NCBI RefSeq assembly: GCF_030915405.1
Contig: NZ_CP133262.1
Location: forward strand, 372,001 to 436,000
Reading direction: 5' to 3'
DNA: 64,000 bases
DNA from: Neobacillus nitrireducens
Lineage (GTDB): Bacteria; Bacillota; Bacilli; Bacillales; Cytobacillaceae
Part shown: piece by piece, positions 51,801 to 59,667 of the stretch
Numbering within the stretch: position 1 is the first letter of the stretch
Layout of the letters: every line of letters starts with the position of its first letter
Notes under the pieces: generated by a model
Seen by the model: the letters and a program-made list of their open reading frames with translations, nothing else
What the model was told of the DNA's origin: nothing
Databases searched by the model: none
Made by a program: the position numbers and the translations under genes

Positions 51801-53256
51801 AAAGTTTCCGAGAGAAATTCTCCAGGAACAACTGAGATTAAAAAATGAGGAAATCCTGCAAACGAAGAAGGCATTAAGTTCTGAACGTGGCCGAGCCCAG
51901 GGGCTTCAAGGTCAAATCGTGCAGATAGAAAAAAATAAATTGAAGCTAGAACAGCAAATTTTCAAGAAGCATCACCTAGCTGTTGAATCATGGGCTAATG
52001 TGAATCTTGAAGAAAAAGAAATAGAAATTGACGAGCTATTGAAGAAGGTTAGCGAAGATTTGGCTGCCCAGCAAAAAATTATTGGGGAACTTATTCGTCA
52101 GCAGCAACTACTGCAAAAGCAGCAGGATATTTTAAAAACCCATCAGGTAAGCTTTAAACAAGTTGGAGAAATCCCACCCGATTATAAAGAGAAAATCAAA
52201 AATGAGCCAGAGAAACTAATCCAACATTGGATTGGACAAAACAATGATTTCAATCAGCGAAAAGAGCAATACCACAAAGGTTTTAAAGAACGGTTGAAGG
52301 AACTAAGTTTCGTTTTGCAGGATGAAAAAATGGATACACCGCTAAAACAAAGCATGAATCATTTGATTCCACAGCTAGAAAGTGATTCGATTCGGTCTGG
52401 TTTAAGCGTGATCTCGAGTGTTATTGAGCATATTCAGCATGAGTTATTGAAACTAAAGTATGATAAACAAAAAGCGGAAAATGCTCAAGAAATCTGGGTG
52501 GATCGGGCCGTTATTCGTGTCATCAGAATTTTTCAATCGCTTAAACAGATGGTTAACCGGATGAAAATAAAGAATAAGGAAGGCCACTCTTTCCCACTCG
52601 TCGAGATTGAACGATTAAAAGAAATAGAAACAGGCGATGAAGAGGAATACCGTCGCTTATTACGGGAGCATTTTATCCAAACGATTGAAAAATTACTCGA
52701 CAGCGAAGAAGCAATTGAAAATCTAACCGATGCCCAATTGAAAAAGTATATCGATGATAATCAGCTGGTGTTGATTTCATTGCGAAACCGTTATCCGAAG
52801 CTTCAAATCTATAAACCTCAAACGACGAATGCCTTTTTATATGAAAAACCAAGAAAACACCATTTTACTGATTGGGAGACCTTAAACAAAGGCTCAAAAA
52901 TGGAAGCGAAGGGCAGCGGCGGCCAGTTGCTTGCAGCAAGAACAATGATTATGATGATGATTATGACCTTCAAGCGTCAGGAACACAACAATAACTGGTC
53001 CGTGTTAATTACCGATAATCCATTTGGCCAAGCGGTATCGGCACACATCTTAGACCCGATTTTCTCGATTGCCGATATTCTCAGGTTCCAATGGATTGTC
53101 CTGGCACCGCCAGAATTAATCAAACTAGATGTCAGCCGCCGCTTCCCCGTGTATTGGAAACTAGAATTGAGTCAGCAGAAACATGGGGAAATAGTTAAGG
53201 AAGTCCTGCAGCATGGGGGAAGGACCTTTGATGAAGTGGAGTTTAGTTTGTTTTAA
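48796..53256 (+). CDS. jetC: Wadjet protein JetC (SMC/MukB-like ATPase)
   Basis: A 1486-residue protein with N- and C-terminal halves of an SMC-type ATPase head joined by two long coiled coils (about residues 240-620 and 760-1290) and a hinge-like globular middle with VNDDYWVPNNDVRKMV. Walker A is NGGGKG (residues 43-48), with Gly where Ser/Thr is usual. The signature is KGSGGQLLAARTM (near 1373) and Walker B is VLITDNPFGQA (near 1405), with Asn after the Asp. The TTG at 48796 has AGGAGGGG six bases upstream; an ATG at 48778 lies before that site. In Wadjet, JetABC extrudes circular DNA loops and JetD cuts them. Confidence 0.9.
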   Translation: MPRIEKVRITGVRYDKMKKHYENTIFDFMNDSDPEHALLTLVNGGGKGMLLQIIFQALIPLTTWGKNGENQIDALFYNEKQQFDPYTFHVALEWRLDTDPAEWLVTGICVTARKFGQENEEIETEPQYFLYTSKYRKPEDWTIDTLPLYDEENKRTAPFEDWENWLKRHKQQFHIYSKSKQTAYFQYLSSYGIEKAEWRQMKEINRDEGGIEHYFKKGLDNFGLFHHLIIPEISAYLQEDQEENLVKIFRDNSIIAQKLPKLLKREDAYQLIQGKLVPIKATLEEGQVLETKVQEHHDRANYLYAGMEEQKQTNHYEQDKWEEDKRKSEQLQADFLWQKDNLDYAKECRSYDEISRDIEFSQSKVQQLDETKLNYESEKHDMEVTIALTDYNESTEKLKSIESRIIFLEDAQNLQEEKAQSEKIEQQLTNSWKAIETELRDDIEKFNTLQNRLNKNLNGLHSQINFSQQELNDVRSQLGTYTAYIKAHHQKAITMEQKYGRDINREPELVQRKVTKELQELNEASIRLQKESEELHSRKVEVSKQLGECGAVIKGKKSELLQAAKEIAERLGAERAFHKRWSRYYFLEQEFQSFSANDWIDISEQINKEKDQLRFQFDNIQKEYWYHQLDTALVNDDYWVPNNDVRKMVEKLAEDGVQASYGTRLIQELNPEEQALVMERYPLLAYGIVIHQQDWDKKVDESRFQQMLAHAPVPIFIRERMDQPYAQPFEIARNQGIAMAFHKELWLDWKDNLSKLTDNFTTDLGKVETKLDEVEHLLEIIKGLAVTTYEEILNAEESIKRQLAELNEQQSQLHEEMNLVDGQLAELAKLTITNNQELKEAQKKLHEIESWVNDYKQYKQYQLLKSETQMKETQIQKRLGEFTQQRDELQQNLSSWVRSFQIWEISTQQQTELIKEILPTIQYPMSDHVLTNEGVTPQLRKVIFDEVGSMVKHWHNLQQKINSVNSELASERTNRDHQIKDQQLKKSHLEQLESNWIEREVSKFPREILQEQLRLKNEEILQTKKALSSERGRAQGLQGQIVQIEKNKLKLEQQIFKKHHLAVESWANVNLEEKEIEIDELLKKVSEDLAAQQKIIGELIRQQQLLQKQQDILKTHQVSFKQVGEIPPDYKEKIKNEPEKLIQHWIGQNNDFNQRKEQYHKGFKERLKELSFVLQDEKMDTPLKQSMNHLIPQLESDSIRSGLSVISSVIEHIQHELLKLKYDKQKAENAQEIWVDRAVIRVIRIFQSLKQMVNRMKIKNKEGHSFPLVEIERLKEIETGDEEEYRRLLREHFIQTIEKLLDSEEAIENLTDAQLKKYIDDNQLVLISLRNRYPKLQIYKPQTTNAFLYEKPRKHHFTDWETLNKGSKMEAKGSGGQLLAARTMIMMMIMTFKRQEHNNNWSVLITDNPFGQAVSAHILDPIFSIADILRFQWIVLAPPELIKLDVSRRFPVYWKLELSQQKHGEIVKEVLQHGGRTFDEVEFSLF

Positions 53257-53348
53257 AAGAACTTTGCAGAATTGATGAATAGAAATGAAGAATTAACTAA
53301 CAATTAAGGATGGTTTATATTAATAGTCCCCGATGATACTTAATAGAA

Positions 53349-53476
53349 GTGCAAGAATTAGATAAAATTCTTTTTGAGTTGCAAAACACTAATGACCGTA
53401 TTGGCAATATGGAAAAACTGGCCAAAAAGAAATTACTCATCGAATGAAAAAATTAGAAGTTAAGGCATCAACCTAA
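53349..53476 (+). pseudogene. Short frameshifted remnant
   Basis: A GTG frame encodes QELDKILFELQNTNDRIGNM, and a shifted frame continues with EITHRMKKLEVKAST to a stop. It looks like the coiled tail of a lost gene. No family is recognised, and no other gene lies between jetC and here. Confidence 0.3.
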
Positions 53477-53492
53477 TTGGACGATGCCTTAA
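53460..53492. terminator. Terminator hairpin
   Basis: A perfect 10-bp stem, TTAAGGCATC and GATGCCTTAA, with a 13-base loop and T/A runs; suits the end of the leftward PucR-type remnant and the rightward fragment. Confidence 0.7.
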
Positions 53493-53495
53493 AAT

Positions 53496-53936
53496 TTACT
53501 TGAGTATTTTCATAATTTTTAGGGCAACGAAGATCTTTAGCAAGTCTTCCATCTGATTAAAGTCAACATTTAATATCGTTTCCAACTTTTTTAAGCGTTT
53601 CCGTAACGTGTTTGGGTGAATTTAGAGCTGCTCAGCGGTTTGATTAATATCACCATTGTGATTATAAAATGCTGCTTCCAATGTGACCATATAAAAATCA
53701 TCATTCTCTTCATCTAAAAGAATCAGTTCTCCCAATGTTGCCTCATAATATTCGTGCAATAAATCATTATGAACATTCGAGAGGAGTCTCGCTATTCCTA
53801 TATCTTCAAAATGACGCACGGAATGATGGTTAGATTCATACTTTCCTAATTCTAGTGCAACCTTTGCCTCATAAAAACTACGAAACAATTGCATATTGGA
53901 TGGGTAATGACGTCCTAACCCAATTTGACATTCCAT
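53496..53936 (-). pseudogene. C-terminal remnant of a CdaR/PucR-type regulator
   Basis: On the leftward strand the frame encodes IGLGRHYPSNMQLFRSFYEAK, an alpha/beta GGDEF-like part, then a helix-turn-helix (GDINQTAEQL, a TAA stop at 53622, then IHPNTLRKRLKKLE and DFNQMEDLLKIFVALKIM). This is the tail of diacid-sensing CdaR or purine PucR regulators. The N-terminal sensor is missing and the sequence before 53937 is out of frame, so the gene is dead. Its former target genes are not here. Confidence 0.75.
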
Positions 53937-54204
53937 TGTATCTTGTCATCTATGTGAAGATATATGCTTTTTCCAAAATATCCTCTTACAAGACCAGCCA
54001 AATATCCAACTGCTTTCTAATAAAATCGTACTTGCGGAAAAACCTTGCCATTGTCACAATGAACCAATTTAATGAAGATTTAAAGAGATAGTTTTAATAA
54101 AATTCCATCTTCCTGCTGACTAATAAAAATTATGATTAGTCGAAAAGGTAATCGTGCATTATAATAGCAATTATGAATATACCCGGAAAATGGAGGAAAA
54201 ATAA

Positions 54205-54525
54205 ATGAAATTCCCAAATGATGCTGATGGAGATGCTTTACGTAGTCTCTATAAAGATGGTTTAAATTTCAAAAAACAACAATCGGTGGAATTTTTTGTT
54301 GCCGTTCCCGATCAAGCAACAGGTGAAAAATTATCACAAATCCTAAAAGGTGAAGGATTCAATTGTTTCTTAGAACAAGACGACGAAACAGAAGAATGGG
54401 CATGTTGTTTCTCTAAAAAAATGCTATTAAATTATAGTGAACTAATTAAAATACAGAATAAATTAAATAACCTAAGCAAACCACATGGTGGGTTTTCAGA
54501 CGGTTGGGGTGTTTTTGTAGAGTAA
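54205..54525 (+). CDS. RraB-family protein
   Basis: A 106-residue protein fitting the RraB (ribonuclease E inhibitor) fold: MKFPNDADGDALRSLYKDG, then EFFVAVPDQATGEKLSQIL and a C-terminal DGWGVFVE. In Enterobacteria RraB inhibits RNase E. Bacilli lack a close RNase E, so the role here is probably different. GGAGGAAAA precedes the ATG. Single gene, followed by a repeat-bearing intergenic region. Confidence 0.8.
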   Translation: MKFPNDADGDALRSLYKDGLNFKKQQSVEFFVAVPDQATGEKLSQILKGEGFNCFLEQDDETEEWACCFSKKMLLNYSELIKIQNKLNNLSKPHGGFSDGWGVFVE

Positions 54526-54648
54526 GTGTGACTATGATGCCGATTTTGAGGAATTAAAAGCGGGTCAAGCTGAAATAATAGATTTAATTGAACATATAAA
54601 CACATTATTGACAGGAAAGTTCACCTATATCTGTAAGGATATGACGTC

Positions 54649-54874
54649 TTATCGGTTGGGGGGCAGGTTAAGGACCGGGTTTGATAAATAAGCGGAGAAA
54701 CTTCTCTTAATCAAGAAAAAGTACTGAAAATAGCCTAAATAGACGGAGGAATTCCGACTATTAACTCAAAAAACATGAAAATGGGTAATTTTCCTTGGCT
54801 TAATCGGAAAACCTCCGCTTATATACCCCGAATCGGGCTCTATACTGAAGTCTAACCGGAAAATCTCCGCTTAT
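54649..54874. repeat. 226-bp dispersed repeat, copy B
   Basis: Colinear with copy A at 39819: TTATCGGTTGG at the left, CAGGTTAAGGACCGG, GCCTAAATAGACGGAGG, CTTAATCGGAAAACCTCCGC, and the same 20-base right end AACCGGAAAATCTCCGCTTA. Before it, 54540-54640 encodes a short frame (EELKAGQAEIIDLIEHINTL) that may be a gene remnant; after it to 55143 nothing is recognisable. Confidence 0.8.
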
Positions 54875-55143
54875 GATTTCCAATTATTGTTTTTATCATG
54901 TCGAAAATTATCTTCAATTTAAATTCTCCAGTTAGACAAATAATCCACACCTTATCTCAGACTATTAGAAATTCATAGTGATGGTTTTAATATGGAGTTA
55001 ATTCCTACTACCGCAATAACCATCAAGATAGTTTCTTAACAGTTGTATTTTTTCCACTTTTAACCCCTCTAAATAGTTTGTATAATTCAATTGTACCTTA
55101 AATTCTGAAGTGAATTCAAAAAGTGTAGTTATGGGGGATTCCT

Positions 55144-55719
55144 ATGAAAATCAAGATTGCCGATTTAAAAAAACAGTTAAAAACCTATGAACAAAAGGAA
55201 TTGATTGAACTCATTGTCGAGATGTTTAAGTCAAACAAAGATGTTCAAAACTACTTATCCAGTAAATTTCTAGGGGATGTAGTAATCGATGAGCTGTTTC
55301 AGCAAGCTCAAAAAAAAATAAATAATGAATTTTTTCCAGATAGAGGCCATGGAAAACTATGGTTAGCAGAGGCGAAAAAAGAGATCACTGCTTTTAAGAA
55401 AGCAACAAATGATGAGAAACGAACGGTTCATCTTATGCTTTTTTATGTGGAAATGGGTGTTGAATTTACGAATGCATATGGTGATATAGATGAACAGTTT
55501 TATTCTAGTATGGTGAAAATGTTTGACCAAGTGGCCATGGAATGTGATCGGGATGAAGAACTATACAAAGTTTTTTCGAATAGATTAGAAAATGTTCTGA
55601 ACAAGGCAGATGGGACAGGTTGGTGGTTCCATGAACCTTTGGAGGAGATATATTATACGATTGAATGGGTCCATGATGAGGACGATGATGAAGAAGAAGA
55701 AGATGTTGGTGAAGATTAA
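55144..55719 (+). CDS. DUF6155-like protein
   Basis: A 191-residue helical protein: LKKQLKTYEQKELIELIVEMFK at the start, NNEFFPDRGHGKLWLAEAKKEI, LMLFYVEMGVEFTNAYGDID, and a highly acidic C-terminal tail of Asp and Glu. It fits a family annotated as DUF6155 in Firmicutes, of unknown role. GGGGG precedes the ATG. It is followed 92 bases later by another small hypothetical gene on the same strand. Confidence 0.7.
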   Translation: MKIKIADLKKQLKTYEQKELIELIVEMFKSNKDVQNYLSSKFLGDVVIDELFQQAQKKINNEFFPDRGHGKLWLAEAKKEITAFKKATNDEKRTVHLMLFYVEMGVEFTNAYGDIDEQFYSSMVKMFDQVAMECDRDEELYKVFSNRLENVLNKADGTGWWFHEPLEEIYYTIEWVHDEDDDEEEEDVGED

Positions 55720-55811
55720 TAGGTAATGACTTATGCATATTAATTATGAAAAATGTAGGATTTGGTAACATAGTTAAATATCAATTTTGGTTATAAGAGT
55801 GGGATATTTGG

Positions 55812-56261
55812 ATGGCTAAAAAGAAAAACAAATCAAACAACACACCTAGAAGAAAACAGTATAATCAGACTGCGCGGCTACAAAATGCAAAGAAATGGGT
55901 TGAGCAGTACAATGGGAAGAATATCGCAAAGGGTTATAGTAACTGGTTTGGTGTTGACTTACTTTGTGCAATTAAAGAATTGGAGCTCTTAGGATACAAA
56001 TTTAAACAATCATATAAAGAAAATGTGAAGCAATCACTAATAGCTAGACAAAAACAAAGAGAAAGAAGAAAACGAGAAAAAGAACGGGAACATTTTAATG
56101 AAGGATTTGAATCCTTTTATTTTATCGAAGGTTTTACTTCAAATTGTTTTCCATATGGCGTTACATTAGATGAAATTAATGATATTGAGGATATAGAATG
56201 GCAATTGAAGCGGCAAGACAAAAAGCATCCATTTATCGAAGTTAAAGATATACCTTTTTAG
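55812..56261 (+). CDS. Small basic hypothetical protein
   Basis: A 149-residue protein. The N-terminal 25 residues are very basic (AKKKNKSNNTPRRKQYN), followed by QNAKKWVEQYNGKNIAKGYSNWFGVDLLCAIKELELLG, a charged helix rich in Arg/Lys/Glu and an acidic C-terminal part. No family is named with certainty. The lysine-rich head and YSNWFGVD segment suggest a nucleic-acid-binding accessory. A weak ribosome site (GAGTGGGAT) precedes the start. Confidence 0.6.
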   Translation: MAKKKNKSNNTPRRKQYNQTARLQNAKKWVEQYNGKNIAKGYSNWFGVDLLCAIKELELLGYKFKQSYKENVKQSLIARQKQRERRKREKEREHFNEGFESFYFIEGFTSNCFPYGVTLDEINDIEDIEWQLKRQDKKHPFIEVKDIPF

Positions 56262-56306
56262 TCTAGTAATTCTTACTTACTATTAATCGAAAGAAAGGCT
56301 GTAGAT

Positions 56307-57017
56307 ATGAAAAAGATATTAATACGTAGTGGAATTGGTATTTTGCTAGTGTTCCTTTTATTATTAGGAACCTATAAGTTAATGAATGCTAGAACATTTC
56401 AATTATTTGGCGGGATTACCGACAAGGTGGAGACCAACCAAAAGGTAGTCGCATTGACCTTTGATGATGGACCAACGAAGAATGTCGATAAAATTCTACC
56501 GTTGTTAAACCAATACCATGCAAAAGCGACATTTTTTCTCATTGGCAATGAAATAGAAAAAAATCCAGAAGAAGCAATAAAAATTGTAAGGGCCGGGCAT
56601 CAAATTGGCAATCATACTTATTCTCATCAGCGGATGGTATTTAAATCACCTTCATACATCAAGACGGAAATAGAAAAAACTGATAAACTAATACGAGAAG
56701 CGGGGTATAAAGGGGAAATTGATTTCCGACCACCAAATGGAAAAAAACTCGTAGGCTTGCCTTTTTACTTAAATCAGCATAAAAGAGAGACCATAATGTG
56801 GAATCTCGAACCAGATACCTACTACACAACTGCTGCTGACAAATTAAGTTACGTGAAAAAGAACATAAAACCTGGTTCGATTATCTTGATTCACCCGATG
56901 TATGATGATTCTAACGTAGAGCTAGAAACAATTAAAGGAATCCTGCAATCATTATCAAACGAGGGTTACAAGTTCATCACTGTTAATGAACTTTTGAAGA
57001 TAAAGAAAACCCAATGA
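56307..57017 (+). CDS. Membrane-anchored polysaccharide deacetylase (NodB domain)
   Basis: A 236-residue protein with an N-terminal signal or anchor helix (about residues 6-24) and a NodB carbohydrate-esterase domain. Motif 1 is LTFDDGPT with the catalytic Asp and metal Asp; motif 2 is GNHTYSH with the His pair; motif 3 is FRPPNGK; the closing His lies in IILIHPMYDD. These are complete, so it is probably active on peptidoglycan or another N-acetylated sugar outside the membrane. GAAAGG lies about 10 bases before the ATG. Confidence 0.9.
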   Translation: MKKILIRSGIGILLVFLLLLGTYKLMNARTFQLFGGITDKVETNQKVVALTFDDGPTKNVDKILPLLNQYHAKATFFLIGNEIEKNPEEAIKIVRAGHQIGNHTYSHQRMVFKSPSYIKTEIEKTDKLIREAGYKGEIDFRPPNGKKLVGLPFYLNQHKRETIMWNLEPDTYYTTAADKLSYVKKNIKPGSIILIHPMYDDSNVELETIKGILQSLSNEGYKFITVNELLKIKKTQ

Positions 57018-57078
57018 TGGTGCATCCTAAAACTTCTATTTAATAATACATATTGATTATAAATAAGGAGGTGTTCGC

Positions 57079-57528
57079 TTGGAAACAATCCAAAATATGT
57101 TTGAGCATTTACATTGGTCTAATCAACGAATTATAAAAACTTTGCAAGGTAATGAAGGTGAGAACAAGCAGGTTTACAAATTGTTCGCACATATCCTTTT
57201 GGCAGAACAGGTGTGGTTTACAAGGTTAAAAGGATTAGATAGTTCAAAGTTACCTATTTGGGCAGAGGTCAATTTAGAAGCCTGTGAGCAGCTGGTTAAC
57301 CAAAATCATCAAAACTTTAAAGAGTTACTATCTGGTATGTCTACGCCTAAACTCGAGCAAATCGTGTCTTACAAGAATAGTAAAGGCAAAGAGTTCAATA
57401 ATTCGGTAAGGGACATCCTGACACATGTTGCTCTACATGGCCAATATCACCGAGGCCAGATTAATCTCCTTCTAAGAGCAAATGAATTTGAACCAGTGAA
57501 TGTAGACTATATAACATTTGTGAGATAA
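57079..57528 (+). CDS. DinB-family protein
   Basis: A 149-residue four-helix protein of the DinB/YfiT type. Metal-binding His residues appear in LFAHILLAEQVWFTR and VALHGQYHRGQINLLL, the usual three-His pattern. These proteins are thought to be thiol-dependent transferases or metal enzymes, and most members are untested. It starts at TTG with GGAGGTG five bases upstream. Single gene with a strong terminator. Confidence 0.85.
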   Translation: METIQNMFEHLHWSNQRIIKTLQGNEGENKQVYKLFAHILLAEQVWFTRLKGLDSSKLPIWAEVNLEACEQLVNQNHQNFKELLSGMSTPKLEQIVSYKNSKGKEFNNSVRDILTHVALHGQYHRGQINLLLRANEFEPVNVDYITFVR

Positions 57529-57551
57529 CATCATGGATTTATTGAAAGAAT

Positions 57552-57583
57552 GGCTAGGAGGTTTTCTCCTAGCTATTTTTTTT
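57552..57583 (+). terminator. Terminator after the DinB-like gene
   Basis: GGCTAGGAG and CTCCTAGCT with a 5-base loop and a nine-T tail. Confidence 0.9.
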
Positions 57584-57821
57584 GTGAACCAATAGAGCCA
57601 CTCTTTATCCAGTTGATGAAATACTATTAAAATGGTAAGTTTAATATATAATTTTATTCGTTTACCAAACTAACAAAAATAAATATAAGTGGTCAATATG
57701 AATAAGATTTCAAATCCAACCTAAAAAAATCACAAATTATCCTAAAAAAAGGACATTCAAAAACCTTCATTAGTTTCTTAAAATGAAAAGGAAGAAACCG
57801 TTTTCAAATGGGGGGAATCAA

Positions 57822-58319
57822 ATGAATGTGATCAAACGAGTAGGTCTAGTCATCGATACTATTTTCGAAAAATTCACTCTAATTTCGTTAATTGCGTTAA
57901 TCTTTGTTGTCACTACTCAAGTTTTTACAAGGAAATTATTTAATTTTGTTTTCTTTTGGTCAGAGGAAGTTACGCTTTTGTTATTAGCATGGTTTGCTTT
58001 TATGGCCATCGCGGTAGGCTTTCGAGAATATATCCATTTAGGAATTGATTCCTTCACCAATCTATTTCCTAAAAGTTTTAATAAGGTTCTAGATAAAATC
58101 ATCAGCGCCTCCATTTTTGCTTTTGGTCTCTACTTAGTGATCCAGGGCTGGGAATTTACGGTCTTGATGATGGATTCAACCCTGCCGGCGACAAAATGGC
58201 CAAGTAGTATCACCTATGCTGTGATGCCGGTTACCGGAGTGATGATTTGTGTGTATTCACTTTTGCAATTCTTTAACATTCACACCACTCGCCACAAAGA
58301 CATAGAGGAGGGCATGTAA
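57822..58319 (+). CDS. dctQ: TRAP transporter small permease (DctQ)
   Basis: A 165-residue protein with four membrane helices. It matches DctQ in FFWSEEVTLLLLAWFAFMAIAVGFRE, where the Glu pair and Trp are conserved, and in the final helix VMPVTGVMICVY. TRAP systems use an ion gradient to import organic acids or sugars such as uronates. The ATG at 57822 follows GGGGGG; earlier in-frame starts have no site. The stop is one base from the large-permease start. Confidence 0.9.
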   Translation: MNVIKRVGLVIDTIFEKFTLISLIALIFVVTTQVFTRKLFNFVFFWSEEVTLLLLAWFAFMAIAVGFREYIHLGIDSFTNLFPKSFNKVLDKIISASIFAFGLYLVIQGWEFTVLMMDSTLPATKWPSSITYAVMPVTGVMICVYSLLQFFNIHTTRHKDIEEGM

Positions 58320-58320
58320 C

Positions 58321-59616
58321 TTGGATAGCAACACAATTGGTATTATTATCTTACTTTCAAGCTTTGTCCTATTAGTCCTACTTCGTTTTCCCATTGCCCT
58401 AACGCTCATTGTATCGTCATTATTAACGGTTATCTACCTAGGTATCCCTCTTCCGGTGGTGGGTCAGCAAATGATTCAAGGAATGAATTCTTTTTCATTA
58501 CTTGCGATCCCGTTCTTTATTTTAACAGGACAAATTATGAGTGAAGGGGGCCTTGCAACTCGAATTGTGAATCTGGCAAGTTTAATGGTCGGAAGAATTC
58601 GCGGGGGGCTCGCCATGGTTAACAGTGTAGCTGCATTGTTCTTTGGAAATATTTCCGGATCTGCGGTTGCCGACGTTTCCTCCGTTGGGTCTGTTATGAT
58701 TCCGATGATGAAAAAGAAGGGCTACGAAGCAGACTATGCGGTCGGTGTAACGATTGCCTCTGCGATTCAAGGTGTAGTAGTCCCGCCGAGTCATAATCTT
58801 GTTTTATATTCCTTAGCTGTAGGTGGGGTTTCCATCGCCAGTTTATTTATGGCAGGTATTGTTCCCGGATTTATTATGTTAATTTCCTTAATGATCACGG
58901 GTTACATTATTGCCAGAAAAAGAGGTTATCAAAAAGCGGACCCTGTTCCAAAATCTGAAATTGGCGGTATTCTTTTCCATGGACTTTTATCCTTAAGCCC
59001 GGCGGTCATTATTTTGGGCGGGATTATGAGTGGCTGGTTTACAGCAACGGAATCCGGAGCATTAGCTTGTTTGTATTCTTTTATTCTAGCGTTTGTTGTC
59101 TATCGGGAAGCAAAGTTCTCTAATATATGGAAAATATTAACCCGGACGATGAGAACAGTTTCGATGGTATTTTTCCTAATAGCCGCATCTGCTTCATTCG
59201 GCTGGATCTTAGCTTATTTGAAAATTCCTTCCATGGTAACGAACTTATTTTTAAGTATTTCTGATAACCCAATTATTATTCTATTGATTATTAATATTTT
59301 GTTGCTGCTTCTAGGAGCACCAATGGACATGGCGCCTATGATTTTAATTATGACACCCATTCTCCTTCCAGTGGTAACAAGCTTTGGAATGGATCCGGTG
59401 CATTTCGGGATTGTCCTTATTTTAAATGCTGGAATTGGCTTATTAACGCCGCCAGTAGGAACCGTTTTGTTCGTCGGATGTGCGATAGGAAAAGTCTCGA
59501 TACAGCAAGGGACAAAAGCGATGATGCCATTTTTCTACGCGTTACTAATTGTTCTGTTGGTTATTACCTATATTCCTGAGGTAGTCCTTTGGCTTCCCAA
59601 TATGTTAGCCAAGTAA
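58321..59616 (+). CDS. dctM: TRAP transporter large permease (DctM)
   Basis: A 431-residue membrane protein with about 12 helices of the DctM type. Conserved stretches include GNISGSAVADVSSVGSVMIP, the ion-binding region near GVVVPPSHNLVLY, and GLLTPPVGTVLFVG near the C-terminus. It is the ion-coupled channel of the TRAP system. It starts at TTG with GGAGGG eight bases ahead, directly after dctQ. The substrate-binding gene behind it is frameshifted, so transport may be lost despite this intact permease. Confidence 0.92.
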   Translation: MDSNTIGIIILLSSFVLLVLLRFPIALTLIVSSLLTVIYLGIPLPVVGQQMIQGMNSFSLLAIPFFILTGQIMSEGGLATRIVNLASLMVGRIRGGLAMVNSVAALFFGNISGSAVADVSSVGSVMIPMMKKKGYEADYAVGVTIASAIQGVVVPPSHNLVLYSLAVGGVSIASLFMAGIVPGFIMLISLMITGYIIARKRGYQKADPVPKSEIGGILFHGLLSLSPAVIILGGIMSGWFTATESGALACLYSFILAFVVYREAKFSNIWKILTRTMRTVSMVFFLIAASASFGWILAYLKIPSMVTNLFLSISDNPIIILLIINILLLLLGAPMDMAPMILIMTPILLPVVTSFGMDPVHFGIVLILNAGIGLLTPPVGTVLFVGCAIGKVSIQQGTKAMMPFFYALLIVLLVITYIPEVVLWLPNMLAK

Positions 59617-59667
59617 CCGAAGGAAAGGTGAAAATATAATAACATTTTTTAAGGAGGGTTACAGAGA

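Noticed and set aside
53257-54204. An extra Wadjet-associated gene downstream of jetC
   Set aside because: The interval holds only a short frameshifted fragment and a leftward PucR-type remnant with a stop codon; neither is linked to Wadjet.
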